A DNA stretch of 64,000 nucleotides, from NCBI RefSeq assembly GCF_051860505.1, contig NZ_JBHYDX010000001.1:186001-250000 (forward strand), written 5' to 3'. The translations under genes and the position numbers were made by a program. The stretch comes from Pannonibacter sp051860505 (GTDB taxonomy: Bacteria > Pseudomonadota > Alphaproteobacteria > Rhizobiales > Stappiaceae). Under the pieces are notes generated by a model. The model had not been told where the DNA came from. It searched no databases and saw nothing but the letters and a program-made list of their open reading frames with translations. Shown one piece after another: positions 1 through 10,067 of this stretch; within the stretch, counting starts at the first letter, position 1; each line of letters opens with the position of its first letter.

Positions 1-2
1 AA

Positions 3-656
3 GTCGAGGCGATGGGGGCGACGGCAGAATGGGCCGCCATCGATGTGCGCGATCGGGCAGCGCTGAGGGCCGCGCTCGCCGAATTCGACGGACGCCATCC
101 GGTGGATCTGGTGATTGCCAATGCCGGCGTGACCGGTGGGCTTGGACCGGACCGCTCGCGGGAGCCGGATGCAGCCTCCGACCGGCAATTCGACATCAAT
201 CTCGGCGGGGTCATCAATACGGTGACGGCGCTGGTGGAGCCGATGCGCCTCAGGGGGCAGGGCCGGATCGCGCTCGTTGCCTCGCTGGCGGGCCTGCGTG
301 CCCTGCCGGACATGCCCTCCTACAGCGCGTCAAAGGCGGCGGTGGTTGCCTATGGCCATTCCCTGCGTGGCTGGTTGAAGCCCTTCGGCGTGTCGGTGAC
401 TATCCTGTGTCCGGGCTTCGTCACCTCGCCCATGTCGGCCCGGCACAAGGGGGCCAAACCCTTCGAGATCTCCGCCGAGGACGCCGCCCGCCGCATGCGC
501 CGGGCCATCGAGCGCCGCGCCGCAATCCATGCCTTCCCGCTGCTGCTCGCCACCGGCATCTACCTGCAGGGCCTGCTGCCGCCCAAGCTCGCCGACCTGT
601 TCATGACGGGCTTTGAAGCCGAGATCGAACCTGATCCGCGCTACGAGCGGGAGTAG
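3..656 (+). CDS. Short-chain dehydrogenase/reductase, 5'-truncated by window edge (RkpH-like?)
   Basis: The frame is open through the left edge, so only the C-terminal part of an NAD(P)-dependent oxidoreductase is present. Visible SDR landmarks are the NAG motif of beta-strand 4 (IANAGV), the catalytic serine in VASLAG, and the YSASK tyrosine-lysine pair, followed by a PGFV segment. The N-terminal glycine-rich nucleotide-binding motif must lie upstream of the window. It faces the alpha-oxoamine synthase and polyketide synthase tail to tail. In rhizobia the rkpA and rkpG genes are accompanied by an SDR, RkpH, so this protein may reduce the keto group of the amino-ketone released by the synthase; that assignment is inference from context, since SDR substrate cannot be read from sequence. 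Confidence 0.88.
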   Translation, partial: VEAMGATAEWAAIDVRDRAALRAALAEFDGRHPVDLVIANAGVTGGLGPDRSREPDAASDRQFDINLGGVINTVTALVEPMRLRGQGRIALVASLAGLRALPDMPSYSASKAAVVAYGHSLRGWLKPFGVSVTILCPGFVTSPMSARHKGAKPFEISAEDAARRMRRAIERRAAIHAFPLLLATGIYLQGLLPPKLADLFMTGFEAEIEPDPRYERE

Positions 657-800
657 GGAATCCATTCGAGCCGGCGTTGGTTTGTCTCAACCCCTTGCCG
701 CAGCCTCCCTCTCCCCCCTTGAGGGGAGGTTATCGCATATGAAGTTTGGCACATGCTCGATGCGAGGGACTGTGCCGAGGTAGTTTAACCCTGTCGGAGC

Positions 801-970
801 CTCTCCGCTCCCCTCCCCCTCGTGGGGAGGGGGCTGGGGGTGGGGGGATCTGACTCAAATCCAGGGTAGTTGCGTCCCTGAGTAGGTTTATTTCGCACGT
901 TTTGCGATCGGACGGCCGTCCGTGCCCCCCACCCCTTACCCCTCCCCACGAGGGGGAGGGGCGCTGAGAG
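801..970. repeat. Inverted repeat pair between convergent genes
   Basis: Two copies of a roughly 47-base GC-rich unit lie in inverted orientation at 801-847 and 924-970, separated by about 76 bases. Each has its own internal palindrome of C-rich and G-rich arms around a short CTCGTG or CACGAG core, so each could form a hairpin alone and the two can pair with each other. The arms are imperfect outside the core. They occupy most of the 433-base gap (657-1089) between two converging genes, where I see no coding sequence. They look like dispersed intergenic palindromic (REP-type) elements and may also act as a bidirectional terminator. Confidence 0.7.
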
Positions 971-1089
971 GTCTCGAAAACCGTCCGGTTAAATATGCGA
1001 TCTTGGCTCCCCTCAAACACGAAGAGGGAGCCAGTCGCGGGATCGTGCGCAAAATCAGCCAGATACAGCGGAGGAAGCCTCTCGCTGCT

Positions 1090-2472
1090 TTACCGCGTTG
1101 CCTTGATCAGCCGCTCCATGGCCGAGCCTCCGGCGCGGACGCCATCCAGTTCTTCGGCGGTGATCGCCACCACGCGGTCGATCTGCTCGAACGTATGCTC
1201 GCTGGTGATGAAGAAGCGCAGCCGGGCGGCCTTTTCAGCCACTGCAGGGAAGATGATCGGCAGGGCGTTGACCCCGCGCTCCAAGAGGCGATTGGCGAGG
1301 GTGACCGCGCCGATGCTGTCGCCGACGATGATCGGGACCACCGAGTAGCCGGCACTGGGTCCCGTGTCGAGACCGGCCGCTTTGGCGGCTTTCAGGAAAT
1401 GCTGGCCATTGGCCTGCAGCCGCGTCACACGCTCGGGCTCGCGCTGCAGCAGTTCAGCACTTTTGATCGCGGCAGCCGTCAGGGCCGGGGAGAGACCGAC
1501 GGAGAAGACGAAGCCGGGTGCGGTCGCCTTCAGGTAGTCGCACAGAACCCGCGATCCGGCGATATAGCCACCGCAGGACGAGAAGGTCTTGGACAGGGTC
1601 CCCATCCACATCTCGACCTCGTTCGGGTCGACGCCATAATGCTCGGCGATACCGCGTCCGGTGGCACCCAGCACGCCGATGGAATGGGCCTCGTCGACCA
1701 GCAGCCAGGCATCATAGGCCTGCTTCAGCTTGACCACACGCCTCAGATCCGGGAAGTCGCCATCCATCGAGTAGAGGCCTTCCACGACAATCAGCACATG
1801 CTCGTATTTGTGCCGGTTGTCGGCCAGGAGGCGCTCCAGCGCATCCAGGTCGTCATGCGGGAAGTTGATGCGGGTCGCCCCGGACAGGCGCGCCCCTTCG
1901 GCAATCGAATTGTGGACGAGCGAATCCGTCAGGATCAGGTCGCCCTTGTTCATCATGTGGCCGATGGTGGTGACATTGGTGGCGTGGCCGCTGACCATCA
2001 CCACGGCGGCTTCTGTGCCGTGGATGTGCGCCAGGGATTCTTCCAGCTGCTTGTGGATCGGCCGCTCGCCGGCTACGACGCGGCTGGCCGACACGCTGAC
2101 GCCATAGGTCTCAACGGCTTGCTGCGCCGCCGCGATGACCTCCGGATGGCCATTGAGGCCGACGTAATTGTAGGAGGCGAAATTATCGTAGACGCGCCCG
2201 TCGATTGCAGTGGTGCCTGCCGCAAGGCCATCATGGGCGCGGAAGAACGGATTGCCGATCCCCATCATCTCGGCAGCGGCGCGCTGCATCTGCAACTGGC
2301 GCACCTGCGGCAGGTCGGTGAAGTCGAAAGACTTGCGCTTGACCTGCGGTTCGCAGGCAAGTGAAGCCGGCCGGCGGTCACGGCCGGCGCGCCGGCCAGC
2401 CCGGACGCTGTCCATCAGCTTGTCACGATCACCGCCGGCGATGCCGCCAAGGCTCGGGCGCTTGTTCGTCAT
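1090..2472 (-). CDS. rkpG: Alpha-oxoamine synthase, RkpG-like
   Basis: A pyridoxal-phosphate enzyme of the 8-amino-7-oxononanoate synthase / 2-amino-3-ketobutyrate ligase / serine palmitoyltransferase family, which condenses an amino acid with an acyl thioester and releases CO2. The cofactor lysine is in GTLSKTFSS (K295) and the PLP-binding aspartate in VDEAHS (D260, H263). At 460 residues it is longer than a typical 390-400 residue member because of an about 50-residue N-terminal extension. Its ATG overlaps the TGA of the polyketide synthase in an ATGA arrangement at 2469-2472, so the two are translationally coupled. Together they resemble RkpG and RkpA of Sinorhizobium capsule loci; offloading of the synthase-bound acyl chain as an amino-ketone is inferred from that pairing. 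Confidence 0.88.
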   Translation of the reverse strand: MTNKRPSLGGIAGGDRDKLMDSVRAGRRAGRDRRPASLACEPQVKRKSFDFTDLPQVRQLQMQRAAAEMMGIGNPFFRAHDGLAAGTTAIDGRVYDNFASYNYVGLNGHPEVIAAAQQAVETYGVSVSASRVVAGERPIHKQLEESLAHIHGTEAAVVMVSGHATNVTTIGHMMNKGDLILTDSLVHNSIAEGARLSGATRINFPHDDLDALERLLADNRHKYEHVLIVVEGLYSMDGDFPDLRRVVKLKQAYDAWLLVDEAHSIGVLGATGRGIAEHYGVDPNEVEMWMGTLSKTFSSCGGYIAGSRVLCDYLKATAPGFVFSVGLSPALTAAAIKSAELLQREPERVTRLQANGQHFLKAAKAAGLDTGPSAGYSVVPIIVGDSIGAVTLANRLLERGVNALPIIFPAVAEKAARLRFFITSEHTFEQIDRVVAITAEELDGVRAGGSAMERLIKATR

Positions 2473-5400
2473 AGCAGGGACCTCATTTCGCGGCTCTTGG
2501 CTTCGACCTGCTCGGCGATATCGGCAAGGTCGCCAGCGTCGGCAAGATCTTCCGACACGTGCTGGCTGGCCAGTTGCTGCGCCTCGGCAGAAGCGCCGTT
2601 GTCGCCCTCGCCACCGAGCACCCGGTTGACGACGCGGGTGGCCAGGTCGATCAGCGTCGCGCCATTGGCCAGCGACATCAGCGGAATGTCGATGCCAAGC
2701 TGGCGTTCGGCGCTCATGCGCAGCTCCAGCGCCATCAGCGAATCCATGCCGACATCAGACAGGGGCTTGTGCGGGTCGATTTCCTCCGGCGCAATGCGCA
2801 GGATCTTGCCGATCTCCCCGGCCAGAAGGCCGCACACGGTGGTGACGGCCTTGACCTTGTCCATGCCCTTCAGCAGCACGTTGAGGTCAATCGCCCCTTC
2901 CACGGACGCACCGTCTTCCGCCGAGCCAAGGCCCAGGAGATCGACGAGCGGGGTCGACAGCAGGGCCAGGTCGCGGCGGGCGGCTTGCCAGTCGATGCGG
3001 GCAAAGCCGACAGCAGCCGTCTCCAGATCGGTTTGTGGTTCGCCCATCAGCGCGACGAGCCCGTCAAGGGCTTCGCGCGCCGACAGCGCATGGCGGCCAA
3101 GCTTGCGCGACAGCAGGTCGTTGACCTCCTGGTTGCGGGCGAGATAGCCGGCATCGGAAATCGCACCCCAGGCAACAGCCAGTCCCGGCTTGCCGGCAGC
3201 GCGGCGCTTGCGGGCCAGTGCTTCCAGATAGCCGTTAGCGGCCACGTAGTTCGCCTGGCCCGGATTGCCGACGAGCGTCGTGGCTGATGAATAGAGCACG
3301 AAATGCTCCAGCGGATCGTTTGCCGTCAACCGGTCCAACAACTCTGCGCCGCGCACTTTCGGTGCCAGCACGCGGGTCAGGCCGTCGTGGTCGAGGTTGG
3401 AGATCAGCACGTCGTTCAGCACCATGGCGGTGTGGAACACGCCGCGGATCGGCGGCAGTTTCGCCCGTGCAGAGGCAAGCACCGCAGCAACGCCGGCTTC
3501 ATCGGTGAGGTCGCAAGCCGGAGCCTCGACCGTGACACCGCGTGCTGCCAGTTCTGCGATCACCGCAGCAGCTTCCTCGGTCGTGCCGCCACGCCGGCTG
3601 AGAACCACCAGATTTCGGGCGCCCAGGTCAGCCATGCGGCGCAGCAGTTCGGTGCCGAAGCCACCAAAGCCACCTCCGATCACGTAGGTCGCATCTGCAC
3701 GCAGTGCGAAGTCATGGCTGCGGCGCACATCGGCCGGCACGTGCGGCGGCCGCAGGATGATCTTGCCGATATGGCCGGCCTGCTGCATCAGGCGGAACGC
3801 CTCGACGACGCCATCGGCCTCGAAGACGCGGTAAGGGAGCGGGGCCAGCGTGCCGGCCTCGAACAGGCGCACCAGTTCGACGAACAGCTCCTTGGCCAGT
3901 TTCGGCTGACGGGTCAGCAACTGGTCGGCATCGATGCCAAAGTAGGTCAGGTTCTGGCGGAACGGGCGCAGACCGATGCGGGTGTTGCCGTAATAGTCGC
4001 GCTTGCCCAGTTCCAGGAAGCGGCCGAACGGACGCAACACTTCGATGGAACGCTCCATCGCCTCGCCGAACAGCGAGTTGAGGACGACATCCACGCCTTC
4101 TCCGTCGGTCGCGGTCATGACCTCGTCGACGAAGGCAAGGCTGCGCGAATCCAGCACCAGATCGGCGCCAAGCAGGCGCAGGAAGCTGCGCTTCTCCTCA
4201 GAGCCTGCGGTGGTGATGACGCGCGCGCCGCGCCACTTGGCGATCTGCAGCGCCGCAAGTCCGACACCACCGGCGCCGCCATGGATCAGCACCGTCTCGC
4301 CTTCCGACAGGCGGGCCAGATGCACCAGGGCGTAATAGGCGGTCAGGAACGTGACCGGAATGGTCGCAGCCTCTTCCGCCGAGACCGTGGAGGGCATCGG
4401 CGCACAGGCGTCTTCCGACACGGTGACATGCGAGGCAAAGCAGGCCGGCGCAAAGGTGATGACCCGGTCGCCAGGCCGGAACCGGGTGGCATCCGGACCG
4501 GTCGCCAGCACGATACCGCAGCATTCCATGCCGAGCGTCGGACCGGCAAAGCCGTCTTCCAGCGCTTCTTCCGGCAGAAGGCCAAGCGCCCACATCACAT
4601 CGCGAAAATTGAGGCCGCTGGCCTCGACCGCGATCTCGATCTCGTTGCCCTCCGGGATCTTCCGGTCGACCGCATGCCAGGACAGCTGGTCGAGCGAGCC
4701 CTGGCGCAGGATGTCGAGCCGCATGGCCGGACTGGCGTCGGGTGAAACAGCGCTGTCGGAGAACAGCCCGCCCTGGACGATCCTGAGGCCGGAGCGGCGG
4801 CGGCCATCGATGATGACCTCACGCTCGTCGCCGTACTTCAGGATCTCGTCGGCCAGGCGCACGGCCGCGACGCCGGGTTCCAGCGTCGGCGACAGGTCGA
4901 TGAGACGGATGCCGGCATTGGCAAACTCGTTCATCGCCACACGGCCATAGGCCCAGACAGCGGCCTGATCGGGGCGATGGGCCGGGCCGCCGGCGATATC
5001 CTGCATGCCGCCTGGAGCCACGATCCAAAGGCGGGTATCGGCAAAACCGATGCTGTTGAGCAGGCGCGTTAAGTGCCAGGTGCGGCCATCGACGACAGAC
5101 AATGCATCCCCTGCCGGGGCAAATGCGCCAGCCAGATGGACGATGCCAGCACTTGCACGCTTCAGCAGCGCTGCGGTGTCCGCATTGCCGGCGTCAAGCG
5201 ACAGGCTGACCAGCCCGTCGATCGCCGGCGCATCCACCGGTGCATCAGCAACGGCGATCGTCACCTTCAGCCCGCGCGGGGCAAGGGTGGAGATCAGGGC
5301 CTCTGCCAGCTTGCGGCTGTCGCCATCGGCATCGCAGATGACCAGCAGTTCAGCCGTCGCCTCGCCATCTTGTGCAGCATCGGCCGTGGCGGTCTCGATT

Positions 5401-8400
5401 GTCTGCGGCGCGCGGGCGGCAATCAGGGTCGCTTCGGCCACATCGCTGGCAAGGGCCGCAGTCTCAATGGCTTCGAGGCCGAAGCCTTCCAGCACACTGC
5501 GCCATTCCTCGGCGCCACGCTGGCGCGAGATCGGGAAGCTGGCAAGGGCCGTCTCGCGCCACCAGTCGGAACCAATGCCGCGCAAGAGGTCTGTCAGCGG
5601 TGAGGGCACGAACTCGGCGCTGAACAGCAGGCCACCGCGTGCCAGATGTCTTGCAACCGCGGCAATGTCATCGGCGCTGCGGTCGGTCAGGCTGCCACCT
5701 GACAGGATGATGTCGAACGGGCCGGCGGCTGTCAGCGCTTCGGCGTCGTCAAAGGCGACGAACTGCAGGTTGTTCGAGCCGGTCCACTGGCGTTCGGCGC
5801 GGCCAAGCAGGGTGGAGACAGGATCGGTGACAGTCACCGATGCACGGCGCGGGTCTGAGGCCCGGTCGAGGGCCAGCAGCAGTTCCGGGCTGTCGGCACC
5901 GAGCACGAGAAGCCGCAAGGCCTGGTCCTGCGGCCAGCCGGCAATGATCCTCTCGGCCAGGTGACGCAGGCTGTTGTTGCGGGCAAGGGCTGCCGGCGAC
6001 GAGGTCTGATAGGCTTCGTAAAGGCCGGAGGCGAACCAGCCGGAGGCCTTGTCCGCCAGACCGCACGCCAGCAGCCCTTCCAGACCCTCATGCAGGCGCG
6101 ACAGCAGCGAAGCTTCCGCGATATGCCCGGATGCCTCGAGCGCAAGGGTCTTGAGGAGGTCCGCCGTTTCAGGCCCCTCGGCCGGATCGCTCAGGACGGT
6201 GTAGTCGCCAGCGTCCTCGGCAAGACCGCTGTCGATCAACCAGCCGAGCAGGGCGTGGACGAGCGGCAGAGCGCTTGCGGCGATCCCGCCGCTGGCGACC
6301 AGCGCATCGACATTGAAGTTCGCACCACCGGCCATCCGCCAGAGCGTTTCATGGGCAATTGTCCGTCCCATGGCCTCGACCAGCAGCAGGGTTTCGCCCG
6401 GCTCGAAGTCATCGGTGCTGGCGATACCGGCCGCGCGGGCGAAAGCGGCAAAGCCGTCCGGCATCACACCGGAAATGGGAGCCACCCGTGCCGGGTCCGG
6501 CAACAGGGTTGCAAAGGTACGGTAGGCGAGGTCGTCCTGGCGGGTTTCGCGGCCAAGGCGGACGGCGCGGAACCGGGCCTGGGACAGGCGGGCGACAACA
6601 CTGCCCTCGGCGTCCAGATACTCGAAGCTTGCCTCGATCGACCGGGGGGACGCGCGCGTCACCTTGATCGAGACGCTGGCGGGAACAGCTTCCGGGGCGA
6701 GCAGGCGCAGGGCGCCGAAACGGATCGGCAGGAAGCTGGTCTGCGCTGGGATCTCCTTGACCCCGTTCAACAGCGCGAACAGGCCATGGAAACCAGCATC
6801 GAGCAGCGTCGGGCAGAGTGCGAACCGTTCGTCCGCCACAGTCTCGATCTGCGGCTTCAGGGTGACTGTTGCGGTCGTCGCATCATGCGTGACAACGGTT
6901 GCCGCACGTTGGAAGGCCGGGCCATAGCGCAGGCCAAAGGCGCGGGTGACCTCATAGAGCGCGGCATGGTCGAGGGTGACAAGCGTTTCGCTGCCGGTCT
7001 TCAGAACCGGTGTCTGGTCCTTGCGGACGGCAGACACATAGTGGCCACGCGCATTGAGGGCCCACTCGGACCCGGCCAGGCGCGGCCGTGACATCACTTC
7101 AACGACATGGTCGTCGGACGAGATGCGGACCTGGGTCTCGAAGGTCTCGGCGCCATCGAACACCAGCGGGCGCAGGATGTCGAAATCGCGCAGCTCGATC
7201 TCGTCGGCGCCGGTCCAGCGCAAGGCGGCGCGCAGGGCCATTTCCGTGTAGCCGGCGGCCGGGAACACGATGGACTCTTCCACCTTGTGATCGGCAAGCC
7301 ATGGCAACAAGGCCGGATCAACATGGTTGAACCATGCGCTGACATCCTGGCGCAGGCGGTAGCCGAGCAGCGGCCAGCTCTTGCCGAACATGTAGTCGAC
7401 GCTTTCGGCCGTCGCCTCCGGCTTGAACGGGACATTCTGCCAAGGATAGTTCGGCAGGGCCTCCGGCTGTACCGGGGCCTCTCCAAAGAAACTGCCGAGA
7501 TCGATGTTGCCGCCATGGGCCAGAACGCCGGCAGCTGCGTGTTCGACCGGGTTGCGGGGCGTTTCGCCATTGCGTGCGGGCATGTCGAGGCTGGACAGCA
7601 CATCCGCGCGCTGACCGCCTTCGCGCAGCACGTCGGTCATGTAGGTGCCGAGCACCGGCCGCGGGCCGATTTCGAGAAACACCGAGATGCCGTCGGCCGC
7701 CATGGCTTCGATAGCCGCAGAGAACAGCACCGGCTGGCGCACATTGCGCCACCAGTAGTCCGGGTCCAGCGCCACGTCGCGCGTGTCCGGTTCGACGGTG
7801 GAATAGAACGGGATCGTCGAGGGACGCGGTGACACGCCGTCGAGCGCTGCCAGCAGCGGTTCGCGGATCGGCTCCACCAGGGCACAGTGGAACGGATAGG
7901 CGAGGTTGAGCTTCTTCATCGCCCAACGCTTCTTGCGGGCGTATTTGCCGAAGGCGTCGAGGCTCTCGACCGGACCGGAGATGGTCACGCTGCGCGGCGA
8001 GTTGATCGCGGCAAGCTCGATGCGCGGGAACGCGGCCTCGTCGATGGCGGCCTGCGCCTCTTCGGCGGACAGCAGCAGGGCAGCCATGGTGCCCAGATCC
8101 CGGATGACTTCCTGCCGGGTCGAGCGGGCGTGGATCACCTTCACGGCCTGTTCCAGCGTCAGCGCACCGGAACACCAGGCGGCAGCCACTTCACCGACGC
8201 TGTGCCCGGCAACGGCGCTCGGGTATACTCCCCGCTTGGCCAGCGCCTCGACAAGGGCGACCTGGACGGCAAACAGCAGCGGCTGGGCAATCTCCGTCCG
8301 TTCGATTTCGTTCTCGAGATCCTCGGAGAACAGCGTGGTCAGCAGCGACCAGCCGCCAAGCCCCATGAACTTGCGGTCGACCCGTTCGAAAGCCTGCTGG

Positions 8401-10067
8401 AACTCAGGATCCTTCTGATAGGCATCCCGGCCCATTCCTGCCCATTGCGAGCCATTGCCGGAAAAGACGAAGGCAACTTTCTGCTCGCTTTTGACGGTGC
8501 TGCCCTGAACGAGGTTCGGGCAGCGCTCGTCAGCCAGGAAGGTCTCCAGCACCTGCCGGCGTTCAGCCGCCGAGCCGCCGAGGACGACCAGCCGGTCACC
8601 GAGCAGGTCGCGGGTGTAGGCCGCTGACGCTGCAATATGCGCCGCCTTGGCGTCGGATGCCCCGTCAAGCGCATCGTGATAACGGCGGGCAAGCTGCGCG
8701 AGGGCGGCCTTGCCACGGGCGCTCAGCACCAGCGGCGTGTCCATGCGCGGCATGTCGGCTTGTGCCTGGGTCTCATCCCTGTCGCCGTCGCAAATCACCA
8801 CGTGAGCATTTGTGCCGCCGAAGCCGAAGGAGTTGATGCCGGCAAGGCGCGGCTTGTCTGACACCTTCAGGGCCACCGGCTCACTGGCGACCTTGAGGTT
8901 CAGTTCCTCGAAGGCGATGTCCGGGTTCGGTGTGTTGAAATGCAGGGAGCGCGGCAGTTCGTTGTGCTTGAGCGCCAGCAGCGACTTCAGCAGGCCGACC
9001 AGACCCGACACCGGCTCCAGATGGCCGACGTTGGTCTTCACCGAGCCGATATGCAGCACCTCGTCGCGCTTCTGGCCAATGACCTTGCCAAGCGCTTCGG
9101 CCTCTGCCGGATCGCCGACCCGGGTTCCCGTACCATGCGCCTCGACAAAGGCAAGCGCCTTCGGATCGACACCATCCGTGCCATACATTTCGGCAAGCAG
9201 GGCCGCCTGGGCATAGGCCGAGGGCAGGGACAGGCCAACCGTGCGGCCATCCGCATTGATGCCCGTCGCAAGGATGCGGCCATGCACCCGCGTGCCATTG
9301 GCCCGGGCAACGCGCGAGGACTGCAGAACAAGGACGACGCCGCCTTCCGAACGCACGTAACCGTCACCATTGGCGTCAAACGCCTGGCAAAGCCCGGTGG
9401 GCGACAGCATCGAGGCGCGGGAGAAGCCGACGAAGGAGAACGGGCTCAGCAGCATGCTGACGCCGCAGACAATGGCGGTGTCGATCTGGCCGCTTTCGAG
9501 CGCCGAGATCGCTTCGTGCAGGGCGACAAGCGAGGACGAACAGGCGGTATCGACGGTGAAGGACGGGCCACGCAGGTCATAGATGTAGGAAATGCGGTTC
9601 GAGACGATCGACAGCGTGTTGCCGGTCATGAACTGCATGTCGGCGTTGGGCGGATCGATCACGAAGCGATGGTGGTAGTCGAGCGAGGACGCCCCGACAT
9701 AGACGCCCGTCGAGGTGCCGGCCAGAGCGCTCGGCGGCAGGCCGGCCTGTTCCAGCGCTTCCCAGACCAGCTGCAACAGGATGCGCTGCTGCGGATCCAT
9801 CTGCAGCGCTTCGCGCGGCGAAATGCCGAAGAACGACGGATCAAAGCCCCAGACGTCATCCAGCTGACCGGCAGCCCAGGTGTAGGCCTTGCCGGCGGCA
9901 GCTCGGTCCGGATGGCCGAATCGGGCCAGAGGCCAACGGTCATTTGACACGCTGGTAACAGAACAGCGGCCTTCTTTCAGAAGATCCCAGAATTCGTGTG
10001 TATCGGCAGCGCCGGGAAGGCGGCTCGCATAACCAATGATCTCAATGTTGCTCTTAATAGAAGCCAT
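2469..10067 (-). CDS. rkpA: Highly reducing type I polyketide/fatty-acid synthase, RkpA-like
   Basis: A 2532-residue single-module synthase with domain order KS, AT, DH, a methyltransferase-like region, ER, KR, ACP. KS has the Cys-His-His triad (C176 in DTACSSS, H311 in EAHGTGT, H349 in NVGHLEP). AT has GHSVGE (S623) and a YPFH motif near 724-727, the F-H form usual for malonyl selectivity. DH begins around 920 with H927 and P936 of the HxxxGxxxxP motif, glycine replaced by glutamate. ER has a GGAGGVG nucleotide loop near 1931; KR has a GGGFGGFG loop near 2130 and SSA/Y catalytic region near 2258-2273; ACP carries the phosphopantetheine serine in GMDSL near 2442. A complete reductive loop implies a saturated chain made iteratively. 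The C-terminal tail after ACP has no thioesterase, consistent with release by the coupled oxoamine synthase. Rhizobial RkpA has this architecture and is needed for K-antigen. Confidence 0.92.
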   Translation of the reverse strand: MASIKSNIEIIGYASRLPGAADTHEFWDLLKEGRCSVTSVSNDRWPLARFGHPDRAAAGKAYTWAAGQLDDVWGFDPSFFGISPREALQMDPQQRILLQLVWEALEQAGLPPSALAGTSTGVYVGASSLDYHHRFVIDPPNADMQFMTGNTLSIVSNRISYIYDLRGPSFTVDTACSSSLVALHEAISALESGQIDTAIVCGVSMLLSPFSFVGFSRASMLSPTGLCQAFDANGDGYVRSEGGVVLVLQSSRVARANGTRVHGRILATGINADGRTVGLSLPSAYAQAALLAEMYGTDGVDPKALAFVEAHGTGTRVGDPAEAEALGKVIGQKRDEVLHIGSVKTNVGHLEPVSGLVGLLKSLLALKHNELPRSLHFNTPNPDIAFEELNLKVASEPVALKVSDKPRLAGINSFGFGGTNAHVVICDGDRDETQAQADMPRMDTPLVLSARGKAALAQLARRYHDALDGASDAKAAHIAASAAYTRDLLGDRLVVLGGSAAERRQVLETFLADERCPNLVQGSTVKSEQKVAFVFSGNGSQWAGMGRDAYQKDPEFQQAFERVDRKFMGLGGWSLLTTLFSEDLENEIERTEIAQPLLFAVQVALVEALAKRGVYPSAVAGHSVGEVAAAWCSGALTLEQAVKVIHARSTRQEVIRDLGTMAALLLSAEEAQAAIDEAAFPRIELAAINSPRSVTISGPVESLDAFGKYARKKRWAMKKLNLAYPFHCALVEPIREPLLAALDGVSPRPSTIPFYSTVEPDTRDVALDPDYWWRNVRQPVLFSAAIEAMAADGISVFLEIGPRPVLGTYMTDVLREGGQRADVLSSLDMPARNGETPRNPVEHAAAGVLAHGGNIDLGSFFGEAPVQPEALPNYPWQNVPFKPEATAESVDYMFGKSWPLLGYRLRQDVSAWFNHVDPALLPWLADHKVEESIVFPAAGYTEMALRAALRWTGADEIELRDFDILRPLVFDGAETFETQVRISSDDHVVEVMSRPRLAGSEWALNARGHYVSAVRKDQTPVLKTGSETLVTLDHAALYEVTRAFGLRYGPAFQRAATVVTHDATTATVTLKPQIETVADERFALCPTLLDAGFHGLFALLNGVKEIPAQTSFLPIRFGALRLLAPEAVPASVSIKVTRASPRSIEASFEYLDAEGSVVARLSQARFRAVRLGRETRQDDLAYRTFATLLPDPARVAPISGVMPDGFAAFARAAGIASTDDFEPGETLLLVEAMGRTIAHETLWRMAGGANFNVDALVASGGIAASALPLVHALLGWLIDSGLAEDAGDYTVLSDPAEGPETADLLKTLALEASGHIAEASLLSRLHEGLEGLLACGLADKASGWFASGLYEAYQTSSPAALARNNSLRHLAERIIAGWPQDQALRLLVLGADSPELLLALDRASDPRRASVTVTDPVSTLLGRAERQWTGSNNLQFVAFDDAEALTAAGPFDIILSGGSLTDRSADDIAAVARHLARGGLLFSAEFVPSPLTDLLRGIGSDWWRETALASFPISRQRGAEEWRSVLEGFGLEAIETAALASDVAEATLIAARAPQTIETATADAAQDGEATAELLVICDADGDSRKLAEALISTLAPRGLKVTIAVADAPVDAPAIDGLVSLSLDAGNADTAALLKRASAGIVHLAGAFAPAGDALSVVDGRTWHLTRLLNSIGFADTRLWIVAPGGMQDIAGGPAHRPDQAAVWAYGRVAMNEFANAGIRLIDLSPTLEPGVAAVRLADEILKYGDEREVIIDGRRRSGLRIVQGGLFSDSAVSPDASPAMRLDILRQGSLDQLSWHAVDRKIPEGNEIEIAVEASGLNFRDVMWALGLLPEEALEDGFAGPTLGMECCGIVLATGPDATRFRPGDRVITFAPACFASHVTVSEDACAPMPSTVSAEEAATIPVTFLTAYYALVHLARLSEGETVLIHGGAGGVGLAALQIAKWRGARVITTAGSEEKRSFLRLLGADLVLDSRSLAFVDEVMTATDGEGVDVVLNSLFGEAMERSIEVLRPFGRFLELGKRDYYGNTRIGLRPFRQNLTYFGIDADQLLTRQPKLAKELFVELVRLFEAGTLAPLPYRVFEADGVVEAFRLMQQAGHIGKIILRPPHVPADVRRSHDFALRADATYVIGGGFGGFGTELLRRMADLGARNLVVLSRRGGTTEEAAAVIAELAARGVTVEAPACDLTDEAGVAAVLASARAKLPPIRGVFHTAMVLNDVLISNLDHDGLTRVLAPKVRGAELLDRLTANDPLEHFVLYSSATTLVGNPGQANYVAANGYLEALARKRRAAGKPGLAVAWGAISDAGYLARNQEVNDLLSRKLGRHALSAREALDGLVALMGEPQTDLETAAVGFARIDWQAARRDLALLSTPLVDLLGLGSAEDGASVEGAIDLNVLLKGMDKVKAVTTVCGLLAGEIGKILRIAPEEIDPHKPLSDVGMDSLMALELRMSAERQLGIDIPLMSLANGATLIDLATRVVNRVLGGEGDNGASAEAQQLASQHVSEDLADAGDLADIAEQVEAKSREMRSLL

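Noticed and set aside
922..4745. Long plus-strand frames opposite the oxoamine synthase and polyketide synthase
   Set aside because: They mirror the high-GC codon pattern of the real minus-strand genes and show low-complexity translations without motifs or ribosome sites.
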